A DNA stretch of 64,000 nucleotides from Gavia stellata. Taxonomy: Eukaryota; Chordata; Aves; Gaviiformes; Gaviidae. How positions within the stretch are numbered: the stretch's first letter is position 1; each line of letters starts with the position of its first letter. The notes beneath the pieces were generated by a model, which saw nothing but the letters and a program-made list of their open reading frames with translations, searched no databases and was not told where the DNA came from. This document shows, in pieces, positions 38,886 to 52,208 of this stretch. The stretch covers positions 107,115,334 through 107,179,333 of the forward strand of contig NC_082595.1 in NCBI RefSeq assembly GCF_030936135.1, given 5' to 3'. Position numbers and translations under genes: made by a program.

Positions 38886-41013
38886 TAAACAAGTTCCCAC
38901 AGGCTGAGCTATGGCAGGAGCTCCAACTGAGTCATCTCCGCCATCGCAAGTGCATTTCTTCGCCCCCCCAATGCCCTGGGAGCAGGTTGCTCTTCCGTAG
39001 CAAAGGGGATGGGTAGCCGGTACCCAACACTCGCCATCGGTACCTTGGGGTAACAAGCTCGCACAGGTACAGCAGTGGAGGAGAAAGCTCACACCCTTGT
39101 TGACCCTGCAGCAACTTGTTTGTGTGGCCACGCTCCCAGCCGAGCACCAGCGTGGTCGTAGCATGGGCAGGCGCATCTCCGCTGCTTAGCATGGGTCAAA
39201 ACCACAGTGAGGACTTGACAGCACAGCTTCCACGCTGGGAAGCTACAAGCTGATTCAATAAACAGGCATATCCTACACTTTTGAGGTCCACACTACGTCT
39301 TTATGATGTTCAACTTTGTTAACTTGCCCGGAGCTGGTTCCATCCGACTGTGCCGCTGTGCGTTGGTGTGCAGACAGACTTCCCTCCGCCTCCATCCCCC
39401 GCGCTTCAATAAGGTTAATAGCTCTCTCCTACCTACCAGATGGATTGCACAGATAAATACATCACGGACTGGGAAACATGCAGACAAGCTGATGATAGGG
39501 TGCAGCTAAATGCTTTCGAAAGATAACAAAATGAATATGCTCGGCCACATGGAAAAAAAAAAAAAGGACGAGGGCCCATTCTTTGGACAGAAGGCCAACA
39601 GGCATGGCTTGGCCATGTCCACGGTATTCAATTTAGCCTCTAGATCAGGGTGGTCATATCCAAACTGCCCACTGGGAATGGTCCCTGGCCTGTGCTGCCT
39701 CCTGAGCTGTGCCAGGCATTGTATGGGAGAGCCCAGGCCAAAAGCTTGCCCAGGCCTCTCCTAACGATTCTGTTAGGGCAAGTCCAGGCTAATAACAGAC
39801 AATCAATGCGTCCATTGAACTGTTTAATTTATTAGTATAAATGTCCCCTTTCAGACCGGCTTTCACCATTGAAATGCCTTTTCTTTGGATAACCATCTTT
39901 ATTGTCATCTTTTCGTTGCCCATCACGGCTCTGTGCTGTGGACATTTGCAAGAAAATGTGACTTTGTGCTCATATGGCATCAATTATTTTGGGTAATCTC
40001 TGCCTTCTCTCCCAGATAGACCACCTCTTTTGCCCTTCTCCCCACCTCCTTCTCTAATCTAAGGAAAACAAGAGTGATTTTCATTAGAGGATCTGAAAGC
40101 CTCCTGCTCCTGTGCCCAGGTTCACCCGTGCTCCACCTGATCACAGTGGAGTGGGTGTAAAACCAGAAGAATTGAGCTCTGCTTTGAAGGAATTAGCAAG
40201 GCTTTTTTGAAGTCCCTGCTACTGTGGCCCTTGGCAGTGGCAAAGAGCTTAACTATGCCCGTCTGATTTTTGGGAGCCTCAGCACCGAGCCAGCTCACAG
40301 CCCAGACCCAGAGCAAGCTAGATCCTTCACTCCTGCCCCGTCCACATCATTCTCACAAACCCCAGATGCACAAATGGCTTAGGGAGGGACAAGGTAAATT
40401 TTAACCTTGTTTACTCCAGTTTTCATGAACTTGCAGGAAGGGTGTATCAGGTTTAGAGCTCGAATTCTGTTTTCTTTTAATTTTCTCTTAAATTGGTTCA
40501 CTTGTTGCAAGCAAATGCATTGAGTTCCTTTAACGCGCCCTGCGCTAGCAGGTTTTTTTCATCTTAGCAAAACCCTTTCTCGGTACCATCTGTCCCTGCA
40601 GTGGGCTCCTCTACCTGTTGCCTTTGCTTTCTCAAAGTTACCTCTTGCTTTGCCATACAGTTGGGCTGTGAGAGGCATGTCTGAACAGTCATGTCCCTTA
40701 AGACCGCAGTCTCCTTTTATCTCATCTTGACTCCATCTGAGACTCTCACACAATCTTATTCCCTTTCAAAACTGGCTTTTGCAAGAGTACCTTGGGAGCT
40801 GGGCAACTGGAGGGTGCATCGGCCACTGTGGAGGTTGCATGACCCAGTGTGGACCTTCCTCTTTCACATTAATTTATATATATTTATACAGATCGTCCCT
40901 GCAAGTTGTTTACCTTCCTTTTATATGCAAATGAACAAATGTAAACAATCCTTTTCAACAATCTCAGCTCAAATTGTTCACCTAGAGATGTCTGGCTGGG
41001 ATTTTCCAAAATG

Positions 41014-41065
41014 TCCCGTCCCATCCCATCCCATCCCATCCCATCCCATCCCATCCCATCCCATC
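41014..41065 (+). repeat. (CCCAT)n pentanucleotide microsatellite
   Basis: About ten tandem CCCAT/TCCCA units, perfect except at the left edge (tcccg). An incidental open frame through it reads repeated IPSHP, which is an artefact of the repeat and not a protein. Confidence 0.95.
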
Positions 41066-43369
41066 TTTGTCATTTGTCCCAGAATTAGCAATGGCAACAT
41101 GTCCTCATCTTCAGGGACTGTGGCAGGTCCCATCTTTCACTTGGAATGTCAAATTCACAAACGGTTTAGGTGGGCCTCGCTCTGTTGAGGTAGGTCATCG
41201 ATGAGTAGGACATTCCAAGCTTTTCAGCTCTTTCCTGCCCAAGTCCCATCACTTGCTAAGCCCTTTTGCTGCCTCTCTGCTCCCATCCTGGACATGGCCC
41301 CTCCTTACGACCAAGCCCCAGCCTGCCTCCTAAATTCAGCATCACCAGTGGTAGCTCTGGCTTCTCCAGCACTCCCAGCAACACAACCCAGTAACACATC
41401 CCAATAATGCACCCAAGACAACCCTCACATGAGGCCAGAAGCCAGTGAGGGCTAGCTGACAATGATGTTGCGTTAAGGAGGAGGAGGTGGTGGTGAGGTG
41501 GAGCAGATGTGTTCCCACAGCAGGTTATAATGCAGATACATATATATTCAGTAGCTATAAGCTATAAGCTAAGTCCTGGTCAGGCTTTACTTGTTCCTGT
41601 TACTTTGATATAAATATTGGATTTTGAAGCGTTACGACTTGATTTCTGGGATGGGGCGGTGTTACTTAGCAGTGTTGTCATAGTACCAGGAAGCCCCCAG
41701 GAAGAAGCAAAGCTAGGACTGGGAAAAAATCCCGTGAAAATGGCTTCCTATCAGAAACTATGAGTCAAATAAACTTTCACCTTTTTTTTTCCCCTGACAA
41801 AAAGACTTTGATGAAAAAAAGACACTTTCATGAAACAAAAGAATTTCTTTTGGAAAAACTCTGTTTCGGAAGGAAAAAAGAAAGGATTTTTGTGTCACAC
41901 TACTACAACTGCTCTTTTCTTTATAATGTATTTGGGTAACTGTGATTTCCCAGTGCCTTGGTAGTAGTGTAAATATAACACAGCAGAGAGATTAAGTCAT
42001 TTGATACTGTGGCAAGATGTCGAATAAGACCTGGTATAGCAGATGAAATAGCCTATTTATTTATCATATATCGTTTCATTTTTTTAAAAAATAAACATTA
42101 AAAGCAGCTGTTCACACAAACAGCAGAGCTTATCTTATTCCTTAAATCAAAATCTACCCTCTTGGTGATGTCATGTAACAGTTTGACTCTGACACGTGGT
42201 ATTGGCATTTCCTGCAAAATGGAAATAATAAGACCGTGGGTTTTGCTGAGCACTTCCTCCACACATACGTAGACACGTGTTTCTCCTCCTACCTCCCCCC
42301 CCATCTGTAATCACTGCTCTGATGAAGTGTGACCAATCCAGAAAAAAATTATTATGTGGGATGGTGGATTCAATGGAAAAACATCATTTATTTTCCACCC
42401 AGCAAAATCCTTTTTGTAACTGCTCTTTGATAAACCATGGTTTGTCTTCTTTTCAGAAGCCTCAACAATGGTAGACTGTGCCTTTTCATCACTTGAGTGC
42501 TTTTGCTTTCGGTCGCTCGGCTATAAATAGGAAAGTCTTTGTTCTGTCCCCTTTGGATCACAGCTACAAACATGAACCATGGAGGACACCCAAGGCTTTC
42601 CATGCTTCTCGGTTGTTCTCCTGCGAGAAAGCAGCCGCACAAACAAACAGGCTGCTTTGTTTGTACTTTCTCTGAAGTCGCAATTTCTTCCACTAAATGT
42701 TTACGCATTCCAAAATCGAGCAATTTGCCTTGCATCTTGGGAACCGGGCGCTGGTGATTTACGTTACTTTCAGGACGATTTGGAGATGTATATTTAATGG
42801 GTTCAGTTAATGAGTTAATTAGCACTTTTTTTCTCAAAGCTAAACTTTTGCTAAAAGCAAAACACAGCTAGCATTTATTTTGGTGCTAATGGGAGCATTT
42901 TCATAAAAACCAAATTTAGAGCCAGTAGAAGGATCCTGGCTTGGCACATTTTCAGGAGAAGGGCTCAATCCAAAGCTCTTTACAAAGTCCTGGGAGTTTT
43001 TCCCTCTGTTTCAGCAAATTTGGAGTCAGCTGCTCAGTTTAGCTGTGGACTGTATAAGAGAGGGCAATCTCCCACTTAGGGTCCCCAGTGTCCTCAAGCC
43101 TGACCTGGAGGACCTGTCGCTAGGAATCCAAGCCAAGGATAACGTTAACGGTACCTTCAGTCCCTGGCATCCCAGCACTGGACGCTGCGCTGGGCACAAG
43201 CGACAGGCTGAGAGCAGAAGTAGCTCCTGAAAAGCCCGATGCCTGGTCGTGACTGGCTTGGCCCAAGATTGAACCACGGAGCAAGAGGCAAGCAATCTGT
43301 TCTTCGCACGTGTCTTCGCTGGGTTGCCAGCCTCCTCGGCTACACATTTGTGAAGCTTTTTCCTGCCTT

Positions 43370-43410
43370 GTTTTTATTTCTCTTTCTCTTTCCTTTTTTT
43401 TTTTTTTTTT
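43370..43410 (+). repeat. Polypyrimidine tract with T17
   Basis: A TTTCTCTTTCTCTTTCC stretch followed by T17 at 43394-43410. A poly(A) tail of an old retrocopy in minus orientation is possible, but no parent sequence is recognisable beside it. Confidence 0.75.
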
Positions 43411-46400
43411 GAGTACAAATGAACTAAATTCTCCAAACCCATCTGCATTGCTATCAGGCATTGTTTTTTTAAAAAAACTTGGCATCATTTCTGAAGTTTC
43501 CCTATGTACACTTTCCTGTTCGTGTATTTCCGTCATCCAGGTATCATCACTCAATAACCATACTGTGGCTGTAATGCTTTTCACATGGAAGGAATTGTGT
43601 TTTATTGATGGCAAATGTTGTAATGCACTTTCATGTCAAGTTGAAAATCTGAAAAAGAAACTTTTTATAGTGTATGCTACATGAAACCTCTAGACTGAAC
43701 CAGGCTGGAGAGAGAATATATTCAAGTATACATATGCTATGACTAATATAGTAAATTAAACAGTCCTGGCATGCACAATGGGCAGAAGAACACATCCCTA
43801 CTGCAAAATTTTTAGCATGGGCACAGTCAAGTAGCACTCGCCCAAGCCATTTCCAGGCATAGACCACGTTAGCAAAGCCAAGGACCACTCTGAATATGCA
43901 TTTTGGATGTGGCTGTTCTCTTCTAGGGGCTAAAGGTATTTAGTGCTATGGATCTGACAGAAAGAAAGCCAAGTGGCTTCAGGACCAGAGCCTGAGCCCA
44001 GGCACTGTTTGGTTCACGTAGCTGCCAGGGTCAAGCCTACCATAGCCACGGGCAAGGATGTCTTGGGGATGTCATTCTCCTACCTGCCACCTGATTTCTG
44101 TGATCACAACAGGGACCAAACGCTCTGTGGGTCACTTTGATGATGGTTGTATGTGGCAAAAGGAGGCCTGGTGATGAAGCCCCAGCACCTCACAGCGAGG
44201 GGTTTGGAGCAACCTGCTCCCCAGGGGCCAACCTGCTTCCACGGAGGGGACAACTGCTCGGTGTGTGGTGGGAGAGGACAGCCAGAGCCTTGGCATCCAC
44301 TGCTGAGCTCTTAGCCCAGAAAGAAATCAGAACAACACAGTCCAAAAAAACGTGCAAGTAAAATAAAGCTAATCTTTGCTGGGGACTGCCTGGGGATCAG
44401 TGGTCGCGGCATTTGGAGGAAGGAGCAAACGCAAGGGCAGCCAGGACGCAGCACCAGCTGTGAGGGATCTCTGGTTCCCCAAAACCAGAGTTTCCCCTTC
44501 CAGCATGACTGCCAGAGAGATGCTCATTTCTGAGCACAGCCGGAGAAAAAACTCCTCCTGGAAGGTACGTGCGCTGCCCTTGATGGTGGGGAGCTGGGTG
44601 CGCGGCACAGCCGGCTAATACAAAATACCTGCTTGGCATCAAGGGGCCGATGACACGATGCAGCTGGGGACAGCAGTGCCCATCGGTTGTCATTACCCCA
44701 CTTCCAGTATGACTCCTTGCGCAGCTGATTGATGTCCCTCTTCCCCCTGCTTATGGATGTATGCAGCCTGGCCAGAGCCCTTGGTTGGGTGCCACCTGCA
44801 CCCAAGCCGTGCCTCTTGCTATTGCCAGTGCATGAATCTTTCTCTTGTTATTTTCTAGGTTCCCTTGCTCTGCTCGGGACTGGAAATGATGTGGCTGAAA
44901 TGCAGAAGACCCATCCCAAGACTGTTTTTTCCCAGTTTGGTACCCTGCTGCCACCTGCCATCGACTCCCCTCCAAGTGCCCCAACATGAGCGAGAGTTGT
45001 CTCGGAGCAGTTTTAGCCTCATTGGAGTAGGAAGGTTCAGACACCTCTTTGGAAAAGCCTCCTGAGAGGTTTCCAACTTGCTTCTTTTTGCAAATACAAA
45101 ATGTTTAGCTACACTTTGGGAAAGCATCCATTATGGCTGTTTGTCTGAAGGAGCCTTGAAGCTTTTTTGAGCTTGGATCGTCTCCCCAGCTCAGTCACCA
45201 TTTGTGCAGTTATTTAACATTAGTGAATTTGCATCTCATTTATGTACCAGGGAAGCAAGATTACCAAACACAGGAGAAACTGCCCGCCTCCCTCTTTCTC
45301 AGTTGATTCCTGGAGCGGTTTTCTGTTTGCCACTGAGAGGAAAACTAGAAAACTCAACCCAAAGCTCAGCAGCTAATGGTTTGGGTCTTGGGTCTTGCTT
45401 GTTCCTGACACTCACCAAGACCAATTCCAAGGCTCTCATCATTGCTAGTATCTGCTGAGGCAGTGTGTGGAGCTGACAATTTTTTACAAAAACCACTTTC
45501 CTTTCAAAAATGTGGCGCTCTCGCTATTTTTGGGGACAACCATCAGTTTAAAGGATTGAAAAATAATTTGGACTTCAACACCCAGAACTATTTTCCAGTC
45601 ATGAGGTATATGAAATCTACTGGTAGGTTGGCTCCAGGGCCACAGTTTTTTGCACCTCCTCATGACCCAGACCACAGGGCAGATGCTTCTGGGCTTCCTT
45701 TGCAGTCAGGGGGGAGAAATATGCTTCTAGAGCATATTTTATTGCATCCTAAAGTAGGCAACTAAACCATTTCAGATCAAAGTGCCACTTTCCCTCTATC
45801 AACTATAAAGGGAGCAAACACAGGGCAACTAGCCCAGATGTGGAAGTCTGTCCTGATTTAGGCAAGATAATCCCTGTCCCGCCTCTTTGTGCTCCAGCAC
45901 TGGTCCATTTGCAGCAGTTCTTCCCAAACAGCTCATCCCTACCTTGGGCTGGGATTTGGGAGGATAGCTGCTATGTGTAAGCATTAATTAGCCAGTGATA
46001 CAGGTCCTGGAAAGATTCACACCTGGCAAAACCAGGATGGAAATGCACTCCTGCCTCCTCCCAAGGGAACATCACTGTTGGTACACCTGCTCTCTTTCCA
46101 CTTTATTTTCTCCCCGGTTTCATAAATCTTGCTTTTCTTTCCACACTGCAGCCCAGCGTCAGGAGGTGTGAATGCTCCTGTTTGCTCAGCCAGAAGGGAA
46201 AAACGAGATTTCCAGAAGCTCCGCTCTGCTAAGGCAAATGAACTCTGTGTGTTAGGAGGTGAGTGCGCCAGGGTGGGTCCGGGCAGATGTCAGGAGTGCA
46301 AAGCACAGGCCAAAAAGAAGTCCAAAGTGTGCAAACACGCAGTACCCAGACAGGCAATCCTGATAAGGGAAAAGCCTTCTGCAAACAACTAGCAGACCCA

Positions 46401-47694
46401 GGAGGAAAGATCCACTCTCACTGTGTATTATTTTCCTATCTAGAAGTTTGGGCTACAGCAAAGACCTTTAGAAAGTAGCCAAGCCTAGTTTAACAGTTAG
46501 TTGTTTTTCGTGGACGGAAAGAGAGAGCTCGACTTTTTCTCTGAAAACACCCCACCCGGGGTTCCTGGAAGAGGCTGGTCTCTGGTTTCTACAGTGGTTG
46601 CCTCTTATCGAGGGCTCAGGCTGGTGTATGACTCCAGTTTTAGCTCAAGCCTGCAGAAGACTTGAGGAATAACCCCAGGAGTAGGACAGGGTGTGCATGG
46701 ACGCTCAACGCAGCTGTCGCTGGTCCAGGAGTATCACGTTCCTGAGGATATGGGAAGTGGGAACTCAAATTGCTTTAAATGGAACATCTTCCCATCTTGC
46801 TTCCACACTGCTGGGACTTTTCTTTTAAAATCTTAGTTCCCTCCTTTGCTGGTTTCTAGGGGTTGAGTGAGAAGAGTCATCCTCTCCTATTTTTTAGATG
46901 TTTATGTTTAACATCCTGAGTTTATTCATAGAGCAACGAGCCTGCCTTTAAAAATCAAGGCCAAATCTAGGTCAAATCTGATAAACATTTTATCCTTTGC
47001 TCTGCAGAATCAGAGGGCTCAGGCACACAATCGTGTCACTGCAGCTCAATCAGAGACATCACGTCAGCTTCACCGCACCAACGGGCCGCGCACACTGAGC
47101 CGCACGGGCGAGGCCAAAGGCATTAGCTTGAAACCTCTTTTATTGGGCGTTCAACAAATGCATTTTATCGCACATTTGCCAAAAGTCACCATTTGAGTTG
47201 CATTATTTCAGTGTTTGTCAGCCCAAAGCCTTTTCATGAGCTCTTATTTTTCTATGCAAGAGAATTTCTTGCAGTATTTAAAAAAGGGACCGGGAAACAT
47301 GGCACATCTATAGCTGAGCCTATAAACCGGAGCTGGGCAGTGCTGGTCTCCCAGTTGTCCTGTTTGGGGGCTCACTAGCACACAGCGGGGCTGTCCAGCC
47401 TGTATTTCCTTTGAGGGACATCCGGATGCATAGGGAAATGGTGCACGGTTCCATTTTCTCCCAGAAAAAGAGTTGGGATATGGCAAGAGTGCACCTAAGC
47501 CACAAATATTTTGATGATTGGAGAGGAAAAGGGCGTTATGGAGCACTTTTATTGCCTGCCATAGACTCAGTCTTTGCTATATCCCAGATATGAAATCATC
47601 TCGTCCTGTGAACACTGAAGAGCTGCTCCAGCCCTCAGTATACTTAACCACCAGGTAATGAGCTCAGAAAGCTCCTGAAACTATTTTCAACAGA

Positions 47695-47735
47695 AACACA
47701 CACACATGCACGTGCGTACACACAGGCACACCCAG
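47695..47735 (+). repeat. CA-rich simple repeat
   Basis: Interrupted CA dinucleotides (acacacacacatgcacgtgc, then gtacacacaggcacaccc). Degenerate and short. Confidence 0.7.
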
Positions 47736-48799
47736 GCGCTATGGCTATGTTACTCTTTAGAAGCCAATAAGCCATTTGAAAATGATGCAGACTTCAAGAT
47801 AACATATGTTGAAAAAGACATTATACGCTTGGATCCTGGGATGAAGTTATTCTATACACATGATTAAATCCTTTCCTATTCCTCTAACAAGCAGTAATGT
47901 TTAGTGGCAGTGGTTCAGTTTGAATGAGCTACTTCAAGAGAAAGGGTCGAACAAACTTCTTAGGAGGCCTCTGAGTCTCCTGTTGCCTTAGTCTAGGCCT
48001 AAAATTTAGGGTCTGTAAAAATATGAAAAGAATAAAAATAGTCCCACAAATTTTCAGAGAAGTCGTTGCATGAAGAGCAAACCAGCCTTATTGAGGGGCA
48101 CAGGAACTTGCTCTTCCGTAGCACAGCATGTCTTGGTTGTCTTCTTTGCTGCACAATAAAGGTTGCATCCAAACCTATGCTCGGACAGAAACATGTCTGC
48201 TATCTGGGGAGATGTCATCATGAAATATATTTGAATTCAGGAGTTCTGAAATTGCTGAGTTTCACTGAACTGTGACTGGCCACGGGATTGAAAAGCTACA
48301 GGCAGAGGGACAGACAGACATTGCCCTTGTGTCCACACACAGCACAATCCCAGTAGTTCTGTCTCCTTCCAAAGTGGGCTGAAAATTAAAGCTAAACGCC
48401 CCCAGAAGTCTAAGTTAAACATTTAAACTGAAAGAAGGATGTAATTCCTTACAAAACCACTCCCTTTGTCTACCTGGGCTTCATGTTCATGGAGCTCCCT
48501 TCTTATTCATAGAACAGCTCCAAGCGGCAGCGGTTATTCATAGGAGTTGCTTCTACACATGAGTCAAACAAGACAGTCAGGATGTGACACCCCAGACGAA
48601 GTCAGAGCAAATAAAATGCAAATAATGAAACTAGATTCATGTGGTTCAGCCCTTTTCCTCTGCTATCTTCAGCATCTTTGCGACACCACTGTGATGGCTG
48701 ATAAGAAAACAAGGGGTCAAAGTGTCAAGAAAACAGAGGTTATTTCCTTTGCATCAAACACGAAAAGCAACGTCTCCCAGCTTTCTCATGGCTTACCCC

Positions 48800-49691
48800 A
48801 ACCCAGAGTGGCTAAACTCTGGGAGGAGTAGTGGACACATTGGAAGGCTGCGCTGCCATTCAGTGTGACCTGGACAGGCTGGAGAGTTGGGCAGAGAGGA
48901 ACCTTATGAAATTCAACAAAGGCAAGTGCAGGGTACTGCACATGGGGCGGAATAACCCTGTGCATCAGTACAGGTGAGGGGCTGACCTGCTGGAGAGCAG
49001 CTCTGTGGAAAGGGACCGGGGAGTCCTGGGAGACAACAGGATGACCATGAGCCAGCAACGTGCCCTTGGGGCCAAGAAGGCCAATGGCATCCTGGGGTGC
49101 ATCAAGAAGAGTGTGGCTAGCAGGGCGAGGGAGCTTCTCCTCCCCCTCTACTCTGCCCTGGGGAGGCCGCATCTGGAGTGCTGTGTCCAGTTCTGGGCTC
49201 CCTGGTTCAAGAAGGACAGGGAACTGCTGGAGAGGGTACAGCAAAGGGCTACGAAGGTGATTAGGGGACTGGAACATCTTTCTTATGAGGAAAGGCTGAG
49301 GGACTTGGGTCTTTTTAGTCTGGAGAAGAGAAGACTGAGGGGGGATCTTATCAGTGCTTATAAATACTTCAGGGGTGGGTGCCAGGAGGATGGGGCCAGT
49401 CTTTTTTCAGTGGTGCCCAGTGACAGGACAAGAGGTAACGGGCACAAACTTGGTCATAGGAAGTTCCATCTAAACATGAGGAGGAACTTCTTTACTTTGA
49501 GGGTGGCAGAGCCCTGGAACAGGCTGCCCAGAGAGGTTGTGGAGTCTCCTTCTCTGGAGATATTCAAAAGTCGCCTGGACGCATTCCTGTGCAACCTGCT
49601 CTAGGTGACCCTGCTCTGGTGGGGGGTTGGACTAGATGATCTCCAGAGGTCCCTTCCAACTCCTACCATTCTGTGATTCTGTGATTCTGTA
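48800..49691 (+). mobile_element. CR1 LINE, 5'-truncated, near-intact ORF2 C-terminus
   Basis: This non-LTR retrotransposon fragment is in plus orientation. From about 48829 it reads as CR1 ORF2 ([10 protein letters not shown], then [17 protein letters not shown]), with one in-frame TGA at 48975-48977. It then stays open from 49005 to the natural stop at 49602-49604. Diagnostic CR1 blocks include [54 protein letters not shown] in two parts, and [20 protein letters not shown]. The short 3' UTR ends in the CR1 signature of tandem 8-mers, ATTCTGTG, ATTCTGTG, ATTCTGTA at 49668-49691. 5' truncation falls next to the reverse-transcriptase catalytic region (the start resembles the part just after the A/F-x-DD box, with an apparent frameshift near 48815). 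Endonuclease and RT palm are missing, so it is dead. Confidence 0.95.
49005..49604 (+). pseudogene. CR1 ORF2 C-terminal remnant (199 codons open)
   Basis: This is the part of the CR1 insertion that is still uninterrupted. It covers the region downstream of the RT palm (thumb and C-terminal conserved segment) through the genuine ORF2 stop. The ATG at its start is an internal methionine, not a translation start. Only one stop was acquired over the wider readable stretch, so this copy is relatively young among those in the window. No function is expected without the endonuclease and catalytic RT parts. Confidence 0.9.
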
Positions 49692-52172
49692 AACTTTGTT
49701 CAGGTGGGACTGCGAGGTGCTGGCTGCAAGGGGGAGACATCTGCACAACAACGTGATCACATCCATTAGCGTGATTCAAAGGCAGGGACACCTCATTTTT
49801 CCTGGATGCTCTGCTTTTTGGCATTGAGCAAAAGACTATATACCATTTCTTCCACTCCAGGAAACATATGCAAAAGCTTGTCAATAATGGTTAATGCACC
49901 AGTTATCATCGACTTATCTGCTCGTGGTGGAAAAGGTCTCTGTGAAAGATCTGCCACCTCTACAAGGAACCCACTGACTGCGCAGTTTGCCATGTTCTTG
50001 CTATTATAATATGGGGCTCAATTCCCAGGCTTCATACTGAGAAACAAGTACAAAGTCACAGACTTAAAATTCAAGCTGCTAGAGTCTAAGGATATAAACT
50101 TGTTGAAAGAGAAACAGTCAAGCTTGGGGCGGGAGGGCTTTCTGAGGCAGTTGATTTGACCAGCTGATAAACTGTGACCTCCCAAAAGCAACTGCTAAAG
50201 GCTCCAAGGACAAAAAAAAGACAAACTATGTATGAACTCTAAGTCCTGTAAGAAGAAGACCAATGCAAGATGAATCTGAGGACTGAAATTCATAATTGTA
50301 CTAGATAGTAACCATTATGGATACAATAGAAATACTGCTTTTGTGGGACTTAATCTTTTCCCTCATCTCTCCCACTGCAAAGTCCCTCTCTGCCCTACTT
50401 TTATGTCTCAGATAATTTATAAAATCACAGTAAACTCAGAGCAATTTTTCCCAGTTTCTCCAGTTCCTTTTCTTATTTAGAGTCTTAAAAATGACTTGAC
50501 CAAGAACTTGTCATTTATTCCAACTGTGTTGGTTGGTCTCCCAAAGATACGGTTTTGTCTCACTGATATTCAGTGAATTGATCTCCAACACCAGCAGTAT
50601 CAGACACTGGAGTTTACAGAGGGGCAGTGGGATACATCACAGCTTGAATGACCAAACGATTGACCAAAGGAGAAGTCGTCTTTCCCCATCTTCTGAAGTC
50701 TTCAAAACTATCTGGAAGCCTACAGTCCAATTACACATACAGTTTTGGGCTCAGGGGTGTATGGTCTAGCTGGGGTTCTGCACACAGGGACATCCCAAAG
50801 CACTGCAGCAACGAAGTGTATAACATTAACAACTGTCAGCATCACCACTACTTAATTACCCAGATGACCTTCGAATCTGTGTATCTAGAGGCCAAAATTC
50901 TTTGTTTTCCTAGGAAACAGAAATCTGGGGTTTCCCATGCAAAACCAGAGGCAAATCCCACCTCTTCATCAGCACTCTCTCACCTTCTGGTTTCCTTGGG
51001 AGGGCTGATTTGCCCTGGCTCACACACAGACATCCACAAACACGCCCAAGTACAAGGTGCTGTTCCACTCACATGCACAGAAAGCAAAAGAAACCCCAAA
51101 GCCTAAAGGTGCATTTTAGGGTGCTTCTCCCAGCAAGGAACCTGGAGTTCTTTTATGTTCCATTTTGAAATATTTGAGTATCACAGAAGTACTACAACAC
51201 TGCATAAATACATATATACAGGAGAAAAAAATCTATCAACTATTGGCCCTAATCCTTAAATCTCAGCAAATTAGCTCTTGACTTAAGGAGATCACCTCTG
51301 AGCACATCTTGGGCCAAATTCTTTTCTCTTGGTCATCTGCATGGTGGAGGACATCCATTCTGGCATCTAGCTTTGGTTTCTAAATGAACGGTCTACATTT
51401 CCCATATAGTCTGTGAAACTTTTTTAGGGCAATTTAGGGATTAAGACCCAGCTTTAGGAATGAGTTAGTCATTGGTCCCAGCCCTGAGCTCGCTGGAGCT
51501 GTGAGGGCTCATCTGGCAGGTGAGAAGTCACGAGCTAGGAGGCAATGACATTCAAGGCTCTGCTTCCCACTGTTATCTTTGCAGAAAACATTCAGATGGC
51601 TTTTACTGGCTACAAAAGGAAAACCAGAAGGATTCAATTCTATCATTTATTACCTGAAGCAAGTCATTCCTTTGTTCATCTTGCTAATAATATTTTTAAA
51701 CTGTTATTGTGAACCCAAAGAGGGCAAAGTAGAGTGAACGACTATAGTATCTGTGGCAGAAAAAAAATTCCCAAAACTCCAACCCCCCTTTTCTTTTTAA
51801 GTGGGATTTGTATTGACCTGTTAAGGAGAAATGTGCTTACTGGCAAGGTATTGGCCTTTTCCAGAAAAATGGTGCCATAGCCTTTCAATTTTTTGAAATT
51901 TCCCCTGTCACAAATATTAAGAAATGGGTACTTATTTTACTAAGAAATACTGATTTCTTAACAACAGCTGTAAAGCAGCCAAAAAACCCTTGGAAGAAAA
52001 ACAATAACTGCATTTTAAGCTAAAAGAAGTAACTCAGTAACAATCACTTTTCCCAAATAAACCAGGAACTGCAGGATTCATAGGAAGATCAGCTCCATAT
52101 ATATTTTTACCCATTTCTGATAATATTTCAAAAGCCATCCTTGACTGAACAAGGTGGTTAATACAGAGGCCA

Positions 52173-52208
52173 ATTCATATTCATATTCATATTCATATTC
52201 ATATTCAA
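52173..52208 (+). repeat. (ATTCAT)n hexanucleotide microsatellite
   Basis: Six tandem copies of ATTCAT lie here, ending in attcaatatt. Short and perfect, embedded in A/T-rich sequence. Confidence 0.92.

Larger units (their letters stand above)
34431..48799. other. Unique noncoding flank
   Basis: Apart from the 37 kb CpG islet, MIR-like relics at 36.7 and 38.8 kb, (CCCAT)n at 41.0 kb, the polypyrimidine tract at 43.4 kb and the CA-rich repeat at 47.7 kb, nothing recognisable is present. Open frames are short, overlapping on both strands and without domains. Confidence 0.7.

Noticed and set aside
40691..41188. 165-codon plus-strand open frame
   Set aside because: Spans the (CCCAT)n microsatellite and its IPSHP repeats are produced by the array; no recognised domain outside it.
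48786..49277. 163-codon minus-strand open frame
   Set aside because: Antisense shadow of the CR1 copy at about 48.8-49.7 kb.
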